Below are positions 25,482-34,617 of a stretch of DNA of 48,596 bases, piece after piece. Both the position numbers and the translations under genes were made by a program. The notes under the pieces are model-generated. The model ran no database searches. It was not told the DNA's origin and was given only the letters and a program-made list of their open reading frames with translations. Origin of the DNA: Chitinophagaceae bacterium (GTDB lineage Bacteria > Bacteroidota > Bacteroidia > Chitinophagales > Chitinophagaceae); contig SEAD01000021.1 in assembly GCA_004173355.1 (NCBI GenBank), positions 1 to 48,596 on the forward strand, written 5' to 3'. Numbering within the stretch: position 1 is the stretch's first letter; the number at the start of each line of letters is the position of its first letter.

Positions 25482-28400
25482 ATGAAAAAACTGCTTTTTT
25501 CCCTCGGTATCCTGGTAAGCACCAGTCTCCTTGCACAGGAGAATCCGCTCTGGTTGCGGTATCCGGCAATTTCACCCGATGGACAGTCAATTGTGTTCGG
25601 GTACAAAGGTGACCTCTACAAAGTGCCCGCTGCGGGCGGTGAGGCTGTTGCCCTGACCGTGCATGAGGCCCATGATTATATGCCCGTCTGGAGCCGTGAC
25701 GGGAAATCGATAGCATTCGCATCCGATCGTTACGGCAATTTTGATGTATTCGTGATGCCTTCAACAGGCGGTGAAGCAAAGCGGCTGACCTTTAACTCCG
25801 CGCAGGATGTGCCGTACGACTTTTCCCCCGATGGGAAAATGGTGCTCTTCAGTACAGCAAGGGTTGACCTGTATAGTTCGGCCCGGTTTCCCAACCGCAC
25901 CATCTTCATGAAGCTTTACACCGTTCCGGTAAATGGCGGTCGTTCGGTGATGGTAAGTTCCGCCGGTGCTGAATTCGCCCGGTTTAATACAAAAGGGGAT
26001 AAAATCATTTTCCAGGATCGCAAGGGTTATGAAGATGCCTTTCGCAAACACCATGTATCCTCGGTGACCCGTGATATCTGGGTGCAGGACCTTGGAAAGG
26101 GTGAGTATAAAAAATTGTCCGGCTTTGAAGGCGAAGACCGTGAACCCCTCTGGTCTTCCGATGATAAAAACATCTATTACCTCAGCGAAAAAGATGGCTC
26201 GCAGAATATTTACAGGGCAACATCGGATGGCTCCGGACTCACGGCCCTTACCAGCCTGAAAGACCATCCGGTCCGTAACCTGTCCCGGTCAAATGACGAA
26301 ACCCTCTGCTTCACCTGGAACGGCGAAATCTGGACGCTCAGACCCGGCGGCCAGCCACAGAAAGTGGGGGTATCGATCCATACAGATACCCGCGGGCGCG
26401 ATGAAAAAATCCTGCCCGTCACCACCGGTGTTTCTGAAACGGTATTATCACCCAATGGAAAGGAAGTGGCATTGGTAGTACGGGGTGAAATATTTGTCAC
26501 GTCGGTGGATGGTGGTATCACCCGCAGGATCACCAATACCGCACAGCAGGAACGGTCAGTCAGTTTCAGTCCTGATGGACGCACATTGTACTATGCTGCC
26601 GAACGCAACAACAGCTGGGATATTTATAAGTCATCCATCATCCGCAGCGAGGAGCCCTACTTTTATATTTCGACTAACCTGGCGGAGGAAGCAGTGCTTT
26701 CTTCTGATGCAGACGAATTCCAGCCACTGGTATCACCCGATGGCAAACAACTGGCATACCTGGAAGAACGAACCATTCTCAAAGTGCTGGATCTCGCGAC
26801 AAAAAAATCAAAGACGATTATTCCATCTGGACTGAATTATTCCTACGCGGACGGCGACCAGAATTTTACCTGGTCACCCGATTCAAAATGGCTGGCCTTT
26901 GGCCTGGCGGATAAACACTGGCCGTTGCAGGATATTGCACTGGCGAGGGCAGATGGTACAGGTGAGCGCGTGAATATCACGCGGAGCGGCTTTGTTGAAA
27001 ACCGCGCCCGATGGGGTTTTGGTGGCAAGGGATTGATGTGGCTGACGGAGCGTGATGGCAAAAAGCCATTGGCCCGCCAGGGCGAACGCGAAATGGATGT
27101 ATACATCAGTTTCTTCGACCAGGCTGCATTCGATCGCTTCCGGTTAACCAAAGAGGAACTGGCCCTGGAAAAGGAAATGACTCCAAAGGGCAGGGAAGAA
27201 CAGAAGAAAGACAGTATCCGCAAAGCGGGAATGGCAAAATGGGATCCGGAATTTGAAGGCATCGAAAGCCGCCGTCTCCGGCTCACCATCAACTCTGGTA
27301 ATATCGCTGACTATGCACTGAGTGAAGATGGTGAAAAATTATTCTTCCTTGCAAAAATGGAAAAGGGGTATGATCTCTGGCAGACTAACCCCCGTACGAA
27401 GGAAACCAGGCTGCTGGCAAAAATAGACGGAGGGCCAGGTCGGATGGACCTGACCGCTGATGGAAAAACCCTGATTGTCGCTTCTGATAACCGGCTCCTG
27501 AAAGTGGAAGCAGAAAGCGGCAAACTCACACCCGTGCCGGCTTCTGCCGAACTGGTGTTGAAAGCATCAGAAGAACGGGCTTATATTTTTGAACATGCGT
27601 GGCGCCAGGTTGGTAAAAAATTTTACCAGCCAACACGTCTGGGTGCACCCTGGAAAATGTACCATGATACCTATGCGCGTTTCCTGCCATACATCAACAA
27701 CAATTACGACTTCCAGGAATTGCTGAGCGAATTGCTGGGTGAACTGAATGCGTCGCATACCGGTGGAAGGTACAGTGTAGTCAGTACCGTCTCCGATGTG
27801 ACCCCCTCACTTGGGCTGTTGTATGATGAAACATTTGCAGGTCCGGGTGTGAAAATAATGGAAGTGCTCAATGAGGGTCCGTTCTACAAAGCCACCACAA
27901 AAATCCGCACCGGCACCATCATCGAGAAGATCAATAATGAATCGGTTGATAACGGCGATTGGTCAGCCCTGCTCAATCGCCAGGCGGGCAAATATGTTGC
28001 GGTATCACTCTTTGATCCGAAATCAGGCCAGCGCTGGGAAGAGACCGCCAAGCCCATCACACAGGCCGAAGAACAGGCACTGTTGTACAAACGCTGGGTA
28101 GCCATCAACCGCCGCAAGGTGGAAGAGTTGTCTGGCGGGAAAATCGGTTATGTCCATGTGCAGGGGATGAATGATGCCAGCTACCGTGTTGTTTTTGAAG
28201 AAGCACTGGGACGGAATATCGACAAAGCTGCGCTGGTAGTAGACACTCGTTTCAATGGCGGAGGCAACCTGCATGACGAGCTCTCCGATTTCCTCAATGG
28301 CAAAGCCTATTACCAGATGGCGCCGCACGGTGAGAAAATCAATACGGTGATTCCCGCCTACAAATGGACCCGTCCTTCGATTGTGATTATGGGTGAAAGC

Positions 28401-28694
28401 AACTATTCCGATGCACATCTTTTCCCGTATGCATATAAGTCAAAGAATGTGGGCAAGCTGCTGGGAATGCCTGTACCGGGCACGGGAACGTCGGTGTGGT
28501 GGGAAACCCAGATCGATCCGTCGCTTGTGTTCGGCATTCCGATGATCGGATATATCGGAAAGGAAAACCGGCCGCTGGAAAATCTCCAGCTGGATCCGGA
28601 TATCCGTGTGGAAAATGATTTCCGCTCCATTTTGATGGGTAAAGATCCGCAGCTTGAAAAAGCGGTGGAAGAAATGCTGAAGACTGTAAAATAG
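25482..28694 (+). CDS. tricorn-like protease (beta-propellers, PDZ, S41 core), secreted
   Basis: 1070 aa from the ATG at 25482, with signal peptide MKKLLFSLGILVSTSLLAQ. The length matches archaeal tricorn (about 1070). PD40/WD40-like propeller repeats such as ISPDGQSIVFGYKGDLY, WSRDGKSIAFASDR and VSPDGKQLAYLEE fill the first 700 residues. S758-H759 in LNASHTGG fits the tricorn Ser-His pair. A PDZ-like region follows (about 790-860). The nucleophile Ser is S976 in GESNYSDAHLFPY. E1033 in LENLQLDPDI fits the last catalytic residue. All key residues are present, so an active peptidase acting on oligopeptides in the periplasm is expected. The next gene starts 5 nt after its stop, suggesting an operon. 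Confidence 0.93.
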   Translation: MKKLLFSLGILVSTSLLAQENPLWLRYPAISPDGQSIVFGYKGDLYKVPAAGGEAVALTVHEAHDYMPVWSRDGKSIAFASDRYGNFDVFVMPSTGGEAKRLTFNSAQDVPYDFSPDGKMVLFSTARVDLYSSARFPNRTIFMKLYTVPVNGGRSVMVSSAGAEFARFNTKGDKIIFQDRKGYEDAFRKHHVSSVTRDIWVQDLGKGEYKKLSGFEGEDREPLWSSDDKNIYYLSEKDGSQNIYRATSDGSGLTALTSLKDHPVRNLSRSNDETLCFTWNGEIWTLRPGGQPQKVGVSIHTDTRGRDEKILPVTTGVSETVLSPNGKEVALVVRGEIFVTSVDGGITRRITNTAQQERSVSFSPDGRTLYYAAERNNSWDIYKSSIIRSEEPYFYISTNLAEEAVLSSDADEFQPLVSPDGKQLAYLEERTILKVLDLATKKSKTIIPSGLNYSYADGDQNFTWSPDSKWLAFGLADKHWPLQDIALARADGTGERVNITRSGFVENRARWGFGGKGLMWLTERDGKKPLARQGEREMDVYISFFDQAAFDRFRLTKEELALEKEMTPKGREEQKKDSIRKAGMAKWDPEFEGIESRRLRLTINSGNIADYALSEDGEKLFFLAKMEKGYDLWQTNPRTKETRLLAKIDGGPGRMDLTADGKTLIVASDNRLLKVEAESGKLTPVPASAELVLKASEERAYIFEHAWRQVGKKFYQPTRLGAPWKMYHDTYARFLPYINNNYDFQELLSELLGELNASHTGGRYSVVSTVSDVTPSLGLLYDETFAGPGVKIMEVLNEGPFYKATTKIRTGTIIEKINNESVDNGDWSALLNRQAGKYVAVSLFDPKSGQRWEETAKPITQAEEQALLYKRWVAINRRKVEELSGGKIGYVHVQGMNDASYRVVFEEALGRNIDKAALVVDTRFNGGGNLHDELSDFLNGKAYYQMAPHGEKINTVIPAYKWTRPSIVIMGESNYSDAHLFPYAYKSKNVGKLLGMPVPGTGTSVWWETQIDPSLVFGIPMIGYIGKENRPLENLQLDPDIRVENDFRSILMGKDPQLEKAVEEMLKTVK

Positions 28695-28699
28695 TACCT

Positions 28700-29524
28700 G
28701 TGAGATTTTTCCTGCTGATCTGTTTTTTGAACCTGTTTGCCACGACCTGTTTTGCGCAGGACCGTACCCTGTCGATTTACCGCAAGACGAGTGTTGCAGG
28801 CAACCTTATTGAAAATACGCTGGTGCAAAGGAAGTTCTATGACAGTACTGGTAACGTCACCAGGCAGCAGGACTACCTGGATGGTGCGCTGGCCTACACT
28901 ACTGAGTTCAGGTACAGCGAAAACCGGCTCCTGTCATCCACTGTATCAAAAGATCGCAGGGAGCTGGACCGGACCGTATTCACCTACGGAAAATGCGGAT
29001 TGCCGGCTTCCCGCACCAGTTACGTGAATGGAAAAACCGAAATCATCCAGGTTTTTTCTTTCGACGGAAATTGCCTGCTTACGGGTATGGAGGAACAACT
29101 GGCTGATGGTAACAAATGGAAAAAAGGCAGGAGGGAGATCCGCACCCATGATGCGCACGACAGCCTGCTGACCCAGGTCATGATGAGGGGAAAAACCGAT
29201 ACCCTGCAATGGATTTTTTATAACCGGTCGGCTGACAGCCTGATCCGTGTGATAAAAGCAAAGGATGCAGACCCTCAGGAAGAACGGATCCTGTACCGGC
29301 AGGGACTGCCTTCGGTAAAGCGGGTGCTGGACAATAACCGTCTTGTTTCTGAAGAACATTTTTTATACAACGAAAAAGCATTGCTGGTGGAAAGGATCCA
29401 GTCATCTTCATCAGGGCTGATTGAAAAGGAAACATTTACTTATGACAGTGCCAACCGGCTGCTTACCCGCCGGCAGTATGATGCGGGGATCCGGGAAACC
29501 ATTTATGAATACATCTATGAGTAG
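28700..29524 (+). CDS. secreted protein of unknown function, operonic with the tricorn-like gene
   Basis: A 274-aa protein beginning at GTG 28700, 5 nt after the tricorn stop, so translation is likely coupled. Signal peptide MRFFLLICFLNLFATTCFAQ. The body is a run of short beta-hairpin-like units (KFYDSTGNVTRQQDYLDG, TFTYDSANRLLTRRQYD) that loosely resemble YD/RHS-type or MORN-like repeats. No catalytic motif was found. It may fold as a beta-solenoid. Role unknown; operon position hints at a link with periplasmic proteolysis. Confidence 0.78.
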   Translation: MRFFLLICFLNLFATTCFAQDRTLSIYRKTSVAGNLIENTLVQRKFYDSTGNVTRQQDYLDGALAYTTEFRYSENRLLSSTVSKDRRELDRTVFTYGKCGLPASRTSYVNGKTEIIQVFSFDGNCLLTGMEEQLADGNKWKKGRREIRTHDAHDSLLTQVMMRGKTDTLQWIFYNRSADSLIRVIKAKDADPQEERILYRQGLPSVKRVLDNNRLVSEEHFLYNEKALLVERIQSSSSGLIEKETFTYDSANRLLTRRQYDAGIRETIYEYIYE

Positions 29525-29536
29525 TGCCCAGGGGCT

Positions 29537-29620
29537 CTAGTCCCCACCTCCACATCCACCACAGCCACCACAGCCACCACTGCCGCAGGACCTTCCACCA
29601 CCATGCCCGCGACAAAACAT
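29537..29620 (-). CDS. possible 27-residue Cys/Gly-rich peptide
   Basis: A minus-strand frame from ATG at 29620 encodes MFCRGHGGG, RSCGSGG, then CGG repeats ending in GGGD and TAG at 29537. The frame is open upstream only to a TAG a few codons before. The Gly/Cys tail resembles the C-terminal tails of some Bacteroidota membrane proteins (GCGGGCGGG type), so this may be the relic of a longer gene, a real small peptide, or just a 9-bp tandem low-complexity repeat (plus strand CCACCACAG). The coding status is unproven. Confidence 0.22.
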   Translation of the reverse strand: MFCRGHGGGRSCGSGGCGGCGGCGGGD

Positions 29621-29669
29621 GGATATTCCGGGATGCTTGCCTATATTCAGTTTCTATTAATTATGCCTC

Positions 29670-31055
29670 ATGACACCTGCAGCCCTTCGCCGGATCGGAA
29701 TCCCCGCATTTTTACTATTGAGCCTCCATGTTTTTTCCCAACCCCATATCGGGGGCACCGTCAGGCTCGATACCAGGCAGGGCCTGATTGAATGTGATTT
29801 CCGGTTATCCGGGTTGCCGGCACTTTCGGAGTACCGGATCCTGCTCAACCACGGGATGAACATCCAGTATTTCCGGGACGACAGCCTCCGCCAGATTTAT
29901 TACGATGGCTGGTATGGCGGCAGGATGAAAGGGGAGGCTCTGGAATATGTTTTAATGAAAAATGACCGGGACACCCTCCGGCCACTGCCATCCTCCTTCC
30001 GGATCCGCTACCGCGGTGCATTCCCGGTGTATAATGATACCCTGAACATTTTTGATTTCAAGGGGCTGATTGCCTTCAACGGAAAAACCGTGCGTGCTAC
30101 GGAACAAAGTAAATGGTATCCGGTGATCTATGATGTGAAAGCAGACCGGCTGGTTGATACCTACACTTATAGTATCCGTGTTGAATCAGCCAATAGCAAA
30201 ACCATTTACCTGAATGGCTCAGCGCCGGTACAGCAAAGCGGGAAGACACTTGTGTCAAATACCCCGAGAGCCCTGTTCCTTTTTGCGGGTGACTACGGGT
30301 TCATTCGTTCAGGGAAGGATTACCTGCTGAATGTCCCGGCAGGTAAAAGCATCGCCGATAAAATATTTGCTGAACTCAACCGTATAAAAGTTTTCCATGC
30401 AAAGAACCTTGGTATCACCTACAACGAGGGTGTGTATCTTATCAATCATGAGGCTGTCAAAAAGTACCGCGACGGCCAGTCATGGGGCTTCACCGTGTTC
30501 CCTTCGTTTGCCTACGCCCATCTTGACTTCACAAAACTGGTTGACAGCAATGGTAAATTCAATAACGACAATCTCGCTTTTTTTGCACACGAACTATCGC
30601 ATTATTATTTTGGTGGGAATGTCATATCCGGAAACCTCCAATGGTTCTGGCTGGAATCCACCACGGAATACCTCTCGCTGAAAGCGGCAGAGGCGCTGGC
30701 AGATACTGCTTATTACAATGGTGTGCTGGCAAAGTACAGTTCATTTGCGCGTAACCAGCAATACAAACCCCTTTCCCGTATCGTCAGCCCGGGCGAGATT
30801 GATGAGAATTACCGGTATGTGTATGGTCCGCTGATCTGGATCTGTTATGAGAAAACGTTCGGTCTCGACGCGACCTACAAAACCCTTGCTGGTCTGGTCC
30901 GGCGATCAGCAAAAGAATCGCTGAGCCTTGAAACACTCCGGGCAGTGTCACTGGCAAATGGCATCCGGGGAACAGAATACGATCGGTTTTATTCAGCATT
31001 CCTTGATGGTGATGCGGCTCTATTGAATGTTTGCACGCTCGCAGCGGGTCGCTGA
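29670..31055 (+). CDS. secreted M1-like gluzincin metallopeptidase
   Basis: A 461-aa protein with a signal peptide (hydrophobic to about residue 23, ending HVFSQ). The zinc site is H307-E-L-S-H in FAHELSHYYFGGN, and WFWLESTTEYLSL supplies a Glu ligand 17 residues after the second His, one fewer than the usual 18 in M1. An aromatic-rich N-terminal domain (about 30-200) precedes it. It resembles the short M1-like or DUF-type gluzincins of Bacteroidota. Likely a periplasmic peptidase. It lies 145 bp downstream of the tricorn operon on the same strand and may extend that proteolytic block. Confidence 0.82.
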   Translation: MTPAALRRIGIPAFLLLSLHVFSQPHIGGTVRLDTRQGLIECDFRLSGLPALSEYRILLNHGMNIQYFRDDSLRQIYYDGWYGGRMKGEALEYVLMKNDRDTLRPLPSSFRIRYRGAFPVYNDTLNIFDFKGLIAFNGKTVRATEQSKWYPVIYDVKADRLVDTYTYSIRVESANSKTIYLNGSAPVQQSGKTLVSNTPRALFLFAGDYGFIRSGKDYLLNVPAGKSIADKIFAELNRIKVFHAKNLGITYNEGVYLINHEAVKKYRDGQSWGFTVFPSFAYAHLDFTKLVDSNGKFNNDNLAFFAHELSHYYFGGNVISGNLQWFWLESTTEYLSLKAAEALADTAYYNGVLAKYSSFARNQQYKPLSRIVSPGEIDENYRYVYGPLIWICYEKTFGLDATYKTLAGLVRRSAKESLSLETLRAVSLANGIRGTEYDRFYSAFLDGDAALLNVCTLAAGR

Positions 31056-31143
31056 ACAGGCATTTGGCTGTGATCCAACCTGCCCGGCAACCGGATCAGG
31101 GTAATGGGAACAGTTGTTGCTTTATACAGGGGAAACAGCCGAA

Positions 31144-31875
31144 ATGAAAATTGCCGCCCTCCTTTATTTTTCGCTTATAGCTATCAGCAGCACTGCCCAG
31201 GATGTGCAGACCGACCAGCCTGACCAGACGGATGGTGCATCGGTGGTGGGTCGCCATAAGGTGCAACTGGAGTCGCAGCTGTATTATGTTTCGTACAGCG
31301 ACCATCCTGCCTCTTTTATTTCGTCGACCTTACTGCGGGTCGGATTGCTGAACAACCTTGAAGGGCGGTTTGAGACGGATCAGGGACTGCGCAGGCATCC
31401 GTTTATTTCCGGTACCGCCGAAGGTGCTTTTCCGGTTGCTGCCGGATTAAAATACACGCTCATAAAAGACCGGCCCGTGTTTCCCGATCTCGGGATTATC
31501 GCGGATGTGCAGCTGCCGTTTACAAACCGGCATTCAGAACACCAGTACTGGTCTCCCAGTGTGGCCTTGGCCGTGGAGAAAAAAATACGTCAGGTAAACA
31601 TTGCATTGAATGCCGGCGTAAGACAGGAAGCTTTCGAAAAGCAGGCGATCTGCCAGTTGAGCGGGGATGTAAAACTGGAAGTCGGCCGGAAATTTGAATT
31701 GTTTGTCGAATACTTTACGCAGCTCAAACAGCACGCACTGGCAAACCAGAATGCGGATGCAGGCATACTCTGTCACATCAACCGCAAGCTGGTGGTTTTT
31801 GGCGCATTTGGCGAAAGGATCTTCAGTCATGAGTCCACCAGTTTTGTCAGCTCGGGTCTTGCCGTCAGTTTCTGA
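31144..31875 (+). CDS. predicted outer-membrane beta-barrel protein (phenol MetA-like)
   Basis: 243 aa from the ATG at 31144, with signal peptide MKIAALLYFSLIAISSTAQ. After a short DQPDQTDGASVVG segment, alternating amphipathic beta strands fill the protein (HKVQLESQLYYVSY, LEGRFETDQGL, VFVAFGERIF-type pattern) and it ends in a strand closing with F (GLAVSF), as outer-membrane barrels do. The TDQPDQTDGA opening is typical of the MetA-pathway-of-phenol-degradation family of barrels. Transport substrate unknown. It precedes the DUF72 gene by 18 bp and could be cotranscribed. Confidence 0.8.
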   Translation: MKIAALLYFSLIAISSTAQDVQTDQPDQTDGASVVGRHKVQLESQLYYVSYSDHPASFISSTLLRVGLLNNLEGRFETDQGLRRHPFISGTAEGAFPVAAGLKYTLIKDRPVFPDLGIIADVQLPFTNRHSEHQYWSPSVALAVEKKIRQVNIALNAGVRQEAFEKQAICQLSGDVKLEVGRKFELFVEYFTQLKQHALANQNADAGILCHINRKLVVFGAFGERIFSHESTSFVSSGLAVSF

Positions 31876-31893
31876 TACTTCAAAAACCTACAG

Positions 31894-32661
31894 ATGACTA
31901 AAAAGAAAAAGGTCATGAGCCAGGGCAGGATCTGGATTGGTACCAGCAATGTGGTGGTGCCGGGTAACAAAACCAGTTTTCCCCCGGAGTTCCGCGATGC
32001 ATCAAGGCTCCACTATTACAGTACCCTTTTCAATTCGGTTGAAATTAACAGCAGCTTCTACAAAGTCCCGCTTCAAAACACTTTTTCACGCTGGTCAGAT
32101 GATGTGGTGAATGATTTCCGTTTTTCTGTCAAAATGCATAAAGAATTTACCCATACCAAAAACCTCCTTGCGGACCATGACCTGATCGATCCGTTCCTGC
32201 AAGCCACTACGGGTCTCGGTGAAAAAAAGGGGGCTTTGCTGGTCCAGTTTCCCGGGAAAATCACCCTCGATTATTTCGATAAAGTGGAATCGTTACTCGA
32301 CCGGTTGAAAAACTCATCCTTCATTAGCGGATGGACACCTGTGGTTGAGTTCCGAAGCCCAACCTGGTACATTAGGGAGACCACTGAATTGCTCGATTAT
32401 AATGGTGCATCCCTGGTGTTGCAGGACCTGCCAAAATCGAAATGGCAGGAACGGGTAACCAGGTCTCCGGTAGTCTACATGCGGTTTCACGGCCCGGAGG
32501 GCGGCTACCGCGGAAGTTATGGCATGGGTTTTCTAAAAAAACAGGCGGAGGAAATAGTGAATTGGAAATCCGAAGGACGTGAAGTCTTTGTTTATTTCAA
32601 CAATACAATTGGTAATGCTTTTGAGAACGCATTGTCATTGAAAGCAATGGTGGAAGGATAG
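31894..32661 (+). CDS. DUF72 family protein
   Basis: A 255-aa cytosolic TIM-barrel protein of the DUF72 (YecE-like) family. Landmarks are IWIGTSN near the start, LFNSVEINSSFYKVP, FRFSVKMHKEFTH, GALLVQFPGKI, PVVEFRSPTWY and VVYMRFHGPEGGYRGSYG. It is full length for the family. Biochemical function is not established; the family often lies near DNA repair genes. Here it converges on the YcaQ/AlkX-like gene with a 5-nt gap. An internal ATG at 31915 (MSQGRIW) is an alternative start. Confidence 0.92.
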   Translation: MTKKKKVMSQGRIWIGTSNVVVPGNKTSFPPEFRDASRLHYYSTLFNSVEINSSFYKVPLQNTFSRWSDDVVNDFRFSVKMHKEFTHTKNLLADHDLIDPFLQATTGLGEKKGALLVQFPGKITLDYFDKVESLLDRLKNSSFISGWTPVVEFRSPTWYIRETTELLDYNGASLVLQDLPKSKWQERVTRSPVVYMRFHGPEGGYRGSYGMGFLKKQAEEIVNWKSEGREVFVYFNNTIGNAFENALSLKAMVEG

Positions 32662-32666
32662 TGATT

Positions 32667-33863
32667 TCAATGGAGTTGTTCACGGATGGTTTTCAGGTAA
32701 TCCCGTTTATTGCACTTTGTAATTTTGATTTCATAACATTGATTGAAGTCAGCGAATTTCCGGAGACTGTCTGCAAATGCCAGCAATTCCTTGTTGCCAA
32801 CTTCCGGTTTTTCGAAATGCAGGTTATGAACCGTCAGTATCCGTGTCTTCCTGTCAGCCTTTGAATCCATCCTTGCGATAAAGCGCTCACCTGATAAAAC
32901 CGGAAGTGAGAAATAACCATACTTACGTTTTGGCGCGGGAACAAAACATTCCACCTGGTAATCGAAATCAAAAAAGTCGCCGAGTCGTTTGCGGAATACA
33001 TTCAGCGGGTCAAACGGGGAGAGGATATACACCGCATCGCTGGCTGCCAGTTTTTTTGTCCGGTAAGCCGGGAGCATGTAAAGCGGTTTTGTCTTCAGGT
33101 CCTGTACTTCAACCTCGCAGATTTCCCCTTCCTGCACCATGGTATCCAGCAGTTTTCTGACCAGGTTATTTTTTGCGAAGCGGACCCGCCACGCCAGCTC
33201 ATTGGCATAGGCGAGCCCAAGACCGCCCAGGAATCGTTTGATGCTGAACCGCGCAAATTCCTCTTCAGTGGGCACTGTCCGGTTGATTTCACGCGGCACA
33301 ATATTATTCGGCAGGTCATACACCTTATGGAACGTCTTGTCGCGCATGACCATGAGTTTCCCTGAAAAGTACAGCCGCTCAAGCGCCACTTTTGCGGGCC
33401 GCCAGTCCCACCAGCCTGAACTGGCTTCGGTCCGGTCATTTTCAAAATCTTTCAGCATCAGTGGCCCCTCGCGTTCGATCCGGTCCATCACCCGGTTCAT
33501 TGCGTTCAGTTCAGCTGAGGTAGCCTCGCCATACCTTTCTTCGAAACTCTTTTTAGCGATCAGCGAATACCGGTAGTCCTCCATCGGGATAAACCCGGAG
33601 TCGGATGTGAGGTATTCAAACACCCTTGCATCTTCCAGCAAATCCCAGAGCCACGCTGGCTGGTAGTCCGGTACCCTTGCGAAGATGGTATGATGGTGCG
33701 CACGCTCCACGGTGTAGTTGGTATCCAGCTGTACATATCCGAGATGGTCGATCAGCTTGAGTACAGCTTCGCGGCCCCGGCCAAACTGAGCAGGCTTTGC
33801 CAGACCGGCTGCGTGCAGGATAATCTTCCGGGCCTGGGATCTATCGATGACTACGGTTTTCAT
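32667..33863 (-). CDS. YcaQ/AlkX-like winged-helix DNA glycosylase family protein
   Basis: A 398-aa protein of the HTH_42/YcaQ family. The N-terminal winged helices carry LGYVQLDTNYTVERAHHHTIFARVPDY, including the Q-x-D motif that in AlkX replaces the QxQ of AlkZ. The C-terminal section has SPFDPLNVFRKRLGDFFDFDY and KRKYGYFSLPVLSGERFIARMDSKADR, both family signatures. AlkZ/AlkX proteins excise bulky alkylated or cross-linked bases. Activity here is inferred from family. It is divergent from the membrane-protein/AlkD-like pair across 16 bp. Confidence 0.9.
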   Translation of the reverse strand: MKTVVIDRSQARKIILHAAGLAKPAQFGRGREAVLKLIDHLGYVQLDTNYTVERAHHHTIFARVPDYQPAWLWDLLEDARVFEYLTSDSGFIPMEDYRYSLIAKKSFEERYGEATSAELNAMNRVMDRIEREGPLMLKDFENDRTEASSGWWDWRPAKVALERLYFSGKLMVMRDKTFHKVYDLPNNIVPREINRTVPTEEEFARFSIKRFLGGLGLAYANELAWRVRFAKNNLVRKLLDTMVQEGEICEVEVQDLKTKPLYMLPAYRTKKLAASDAVYILSPFDPLNVFRKRLGDFFDFDYQVECFVPAPKRKYGYFSLPVLSGERFIARMDSKADRKTRILTVHNLHFEKPEVGNKELLAFADSLRKFADFNQCYEIKITKCNKRDYLKTIREQLH

Positions 33864-33879
33864 AAATTATAAAAGAAAA

Positions 33880-34617
33880 ATGAATTTACTGAAAATGACC
33901 CTCCCCGCCAGCTCTAGTTTATTTGATCCGGCAAACGTTTTTTTGTTTATTCGTGGAAACAAGCGAATTCGAATGCAGGTAAAACCAACTCTTTGGAAAT
34001 TTCTGATACCATGGATCACAGGTCTGTCGATCGTTGCGTGTGCCATAGTACTGTCGTCCCCGCGGGATAATTCGTTTGTGCCAGGGCTGGTGTCCGGATG
34101 TGGTATTGGCATCCTTGCCGGTACCGCTGCAGGATATATCCATTTTCTGAACCGTACCAAATGGCAACCTGCCCGGGCTGAGGCATTTTTTCGAAAGAAA
34201 CTCTTCACAGACCTGATCCAAAGTGGTTTCCAGCGAAAGGGAATGGGATTGGAAAAAACAGTGAACGGTTATATCACCCGGGTCCAGCGACATTTTAATC
34301 ACAGCCAGTCTTTTGGCGGTTCAATTACTATACAGGTGTTTTTTGATCCTGTCATTCCCGAAGGAACGATTGACCTGAACCACCTGAATGAAATGCGTCA
34401 GCGGTATTTTTCCGGAAAAATGTTTGCGCAGGAAGTTGGTTGGAATCTTACCAGTGTCATATGTGAAATTTCAACTGCTTATGGCCAGATTCCATCTTCC
34501 CAAAAACTCCTGGGGCAAATCGATCGGATGACCGGCATATTAATGGAGGAAAGACTCCAGCCTTTAAAAACGCTGGATAACATCGACATCGTTACACGAC
34601 CCAAAGCCATATTATGA
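33880..34617 (+). CDS. membrane protein of unknown function
   Basis: 245 aa from the ATG at 33880; an earlier in-frame ATG (33847) lies inside the divergent gene. Two transmembrane helices lie near residues 43-62 and 70-87 (ITGLSIVACAIVL and GIGILAGTAAGYIHF). A cytosolic C-terminal domain of about 150 residues contains GGSITIQVFFDPVIPEG. I know no family for it. Its stop overlaps the start of the AlkD-like gene by 4 nt (ATGA), indicating translational coupling. Confidence 0.78.
   Translation: MNLLKMTLPASSSLFDPANVFLFIRGNKRIRMQVKPTLWKFLIPWITGLSIVACAIVLSSPRDNSFVPGLVSGCGIGILAGTAAGYIHFLNRTKWQPARAEAFFRKKLFTDLIQSGFQRKGMGLEKTVNGYITRVQRHFNHSQSFGGSITIQVFFDPVIPEGTIDLNHLNEMRQRYFSGKMFAQEVGWNLTSVICEISTAYGQIPSSQKLLGQIDRMTGILMEERLQPLKTLDNIDIVTRPKAIL

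Noticed and set aside
29545-29605. CRISPR-like short repeat (CCACCACAG units)
   Set aside because: Units are 9 bp, contiguous and without spacers; low-complexity Gly/Cys coding or simple repeat.
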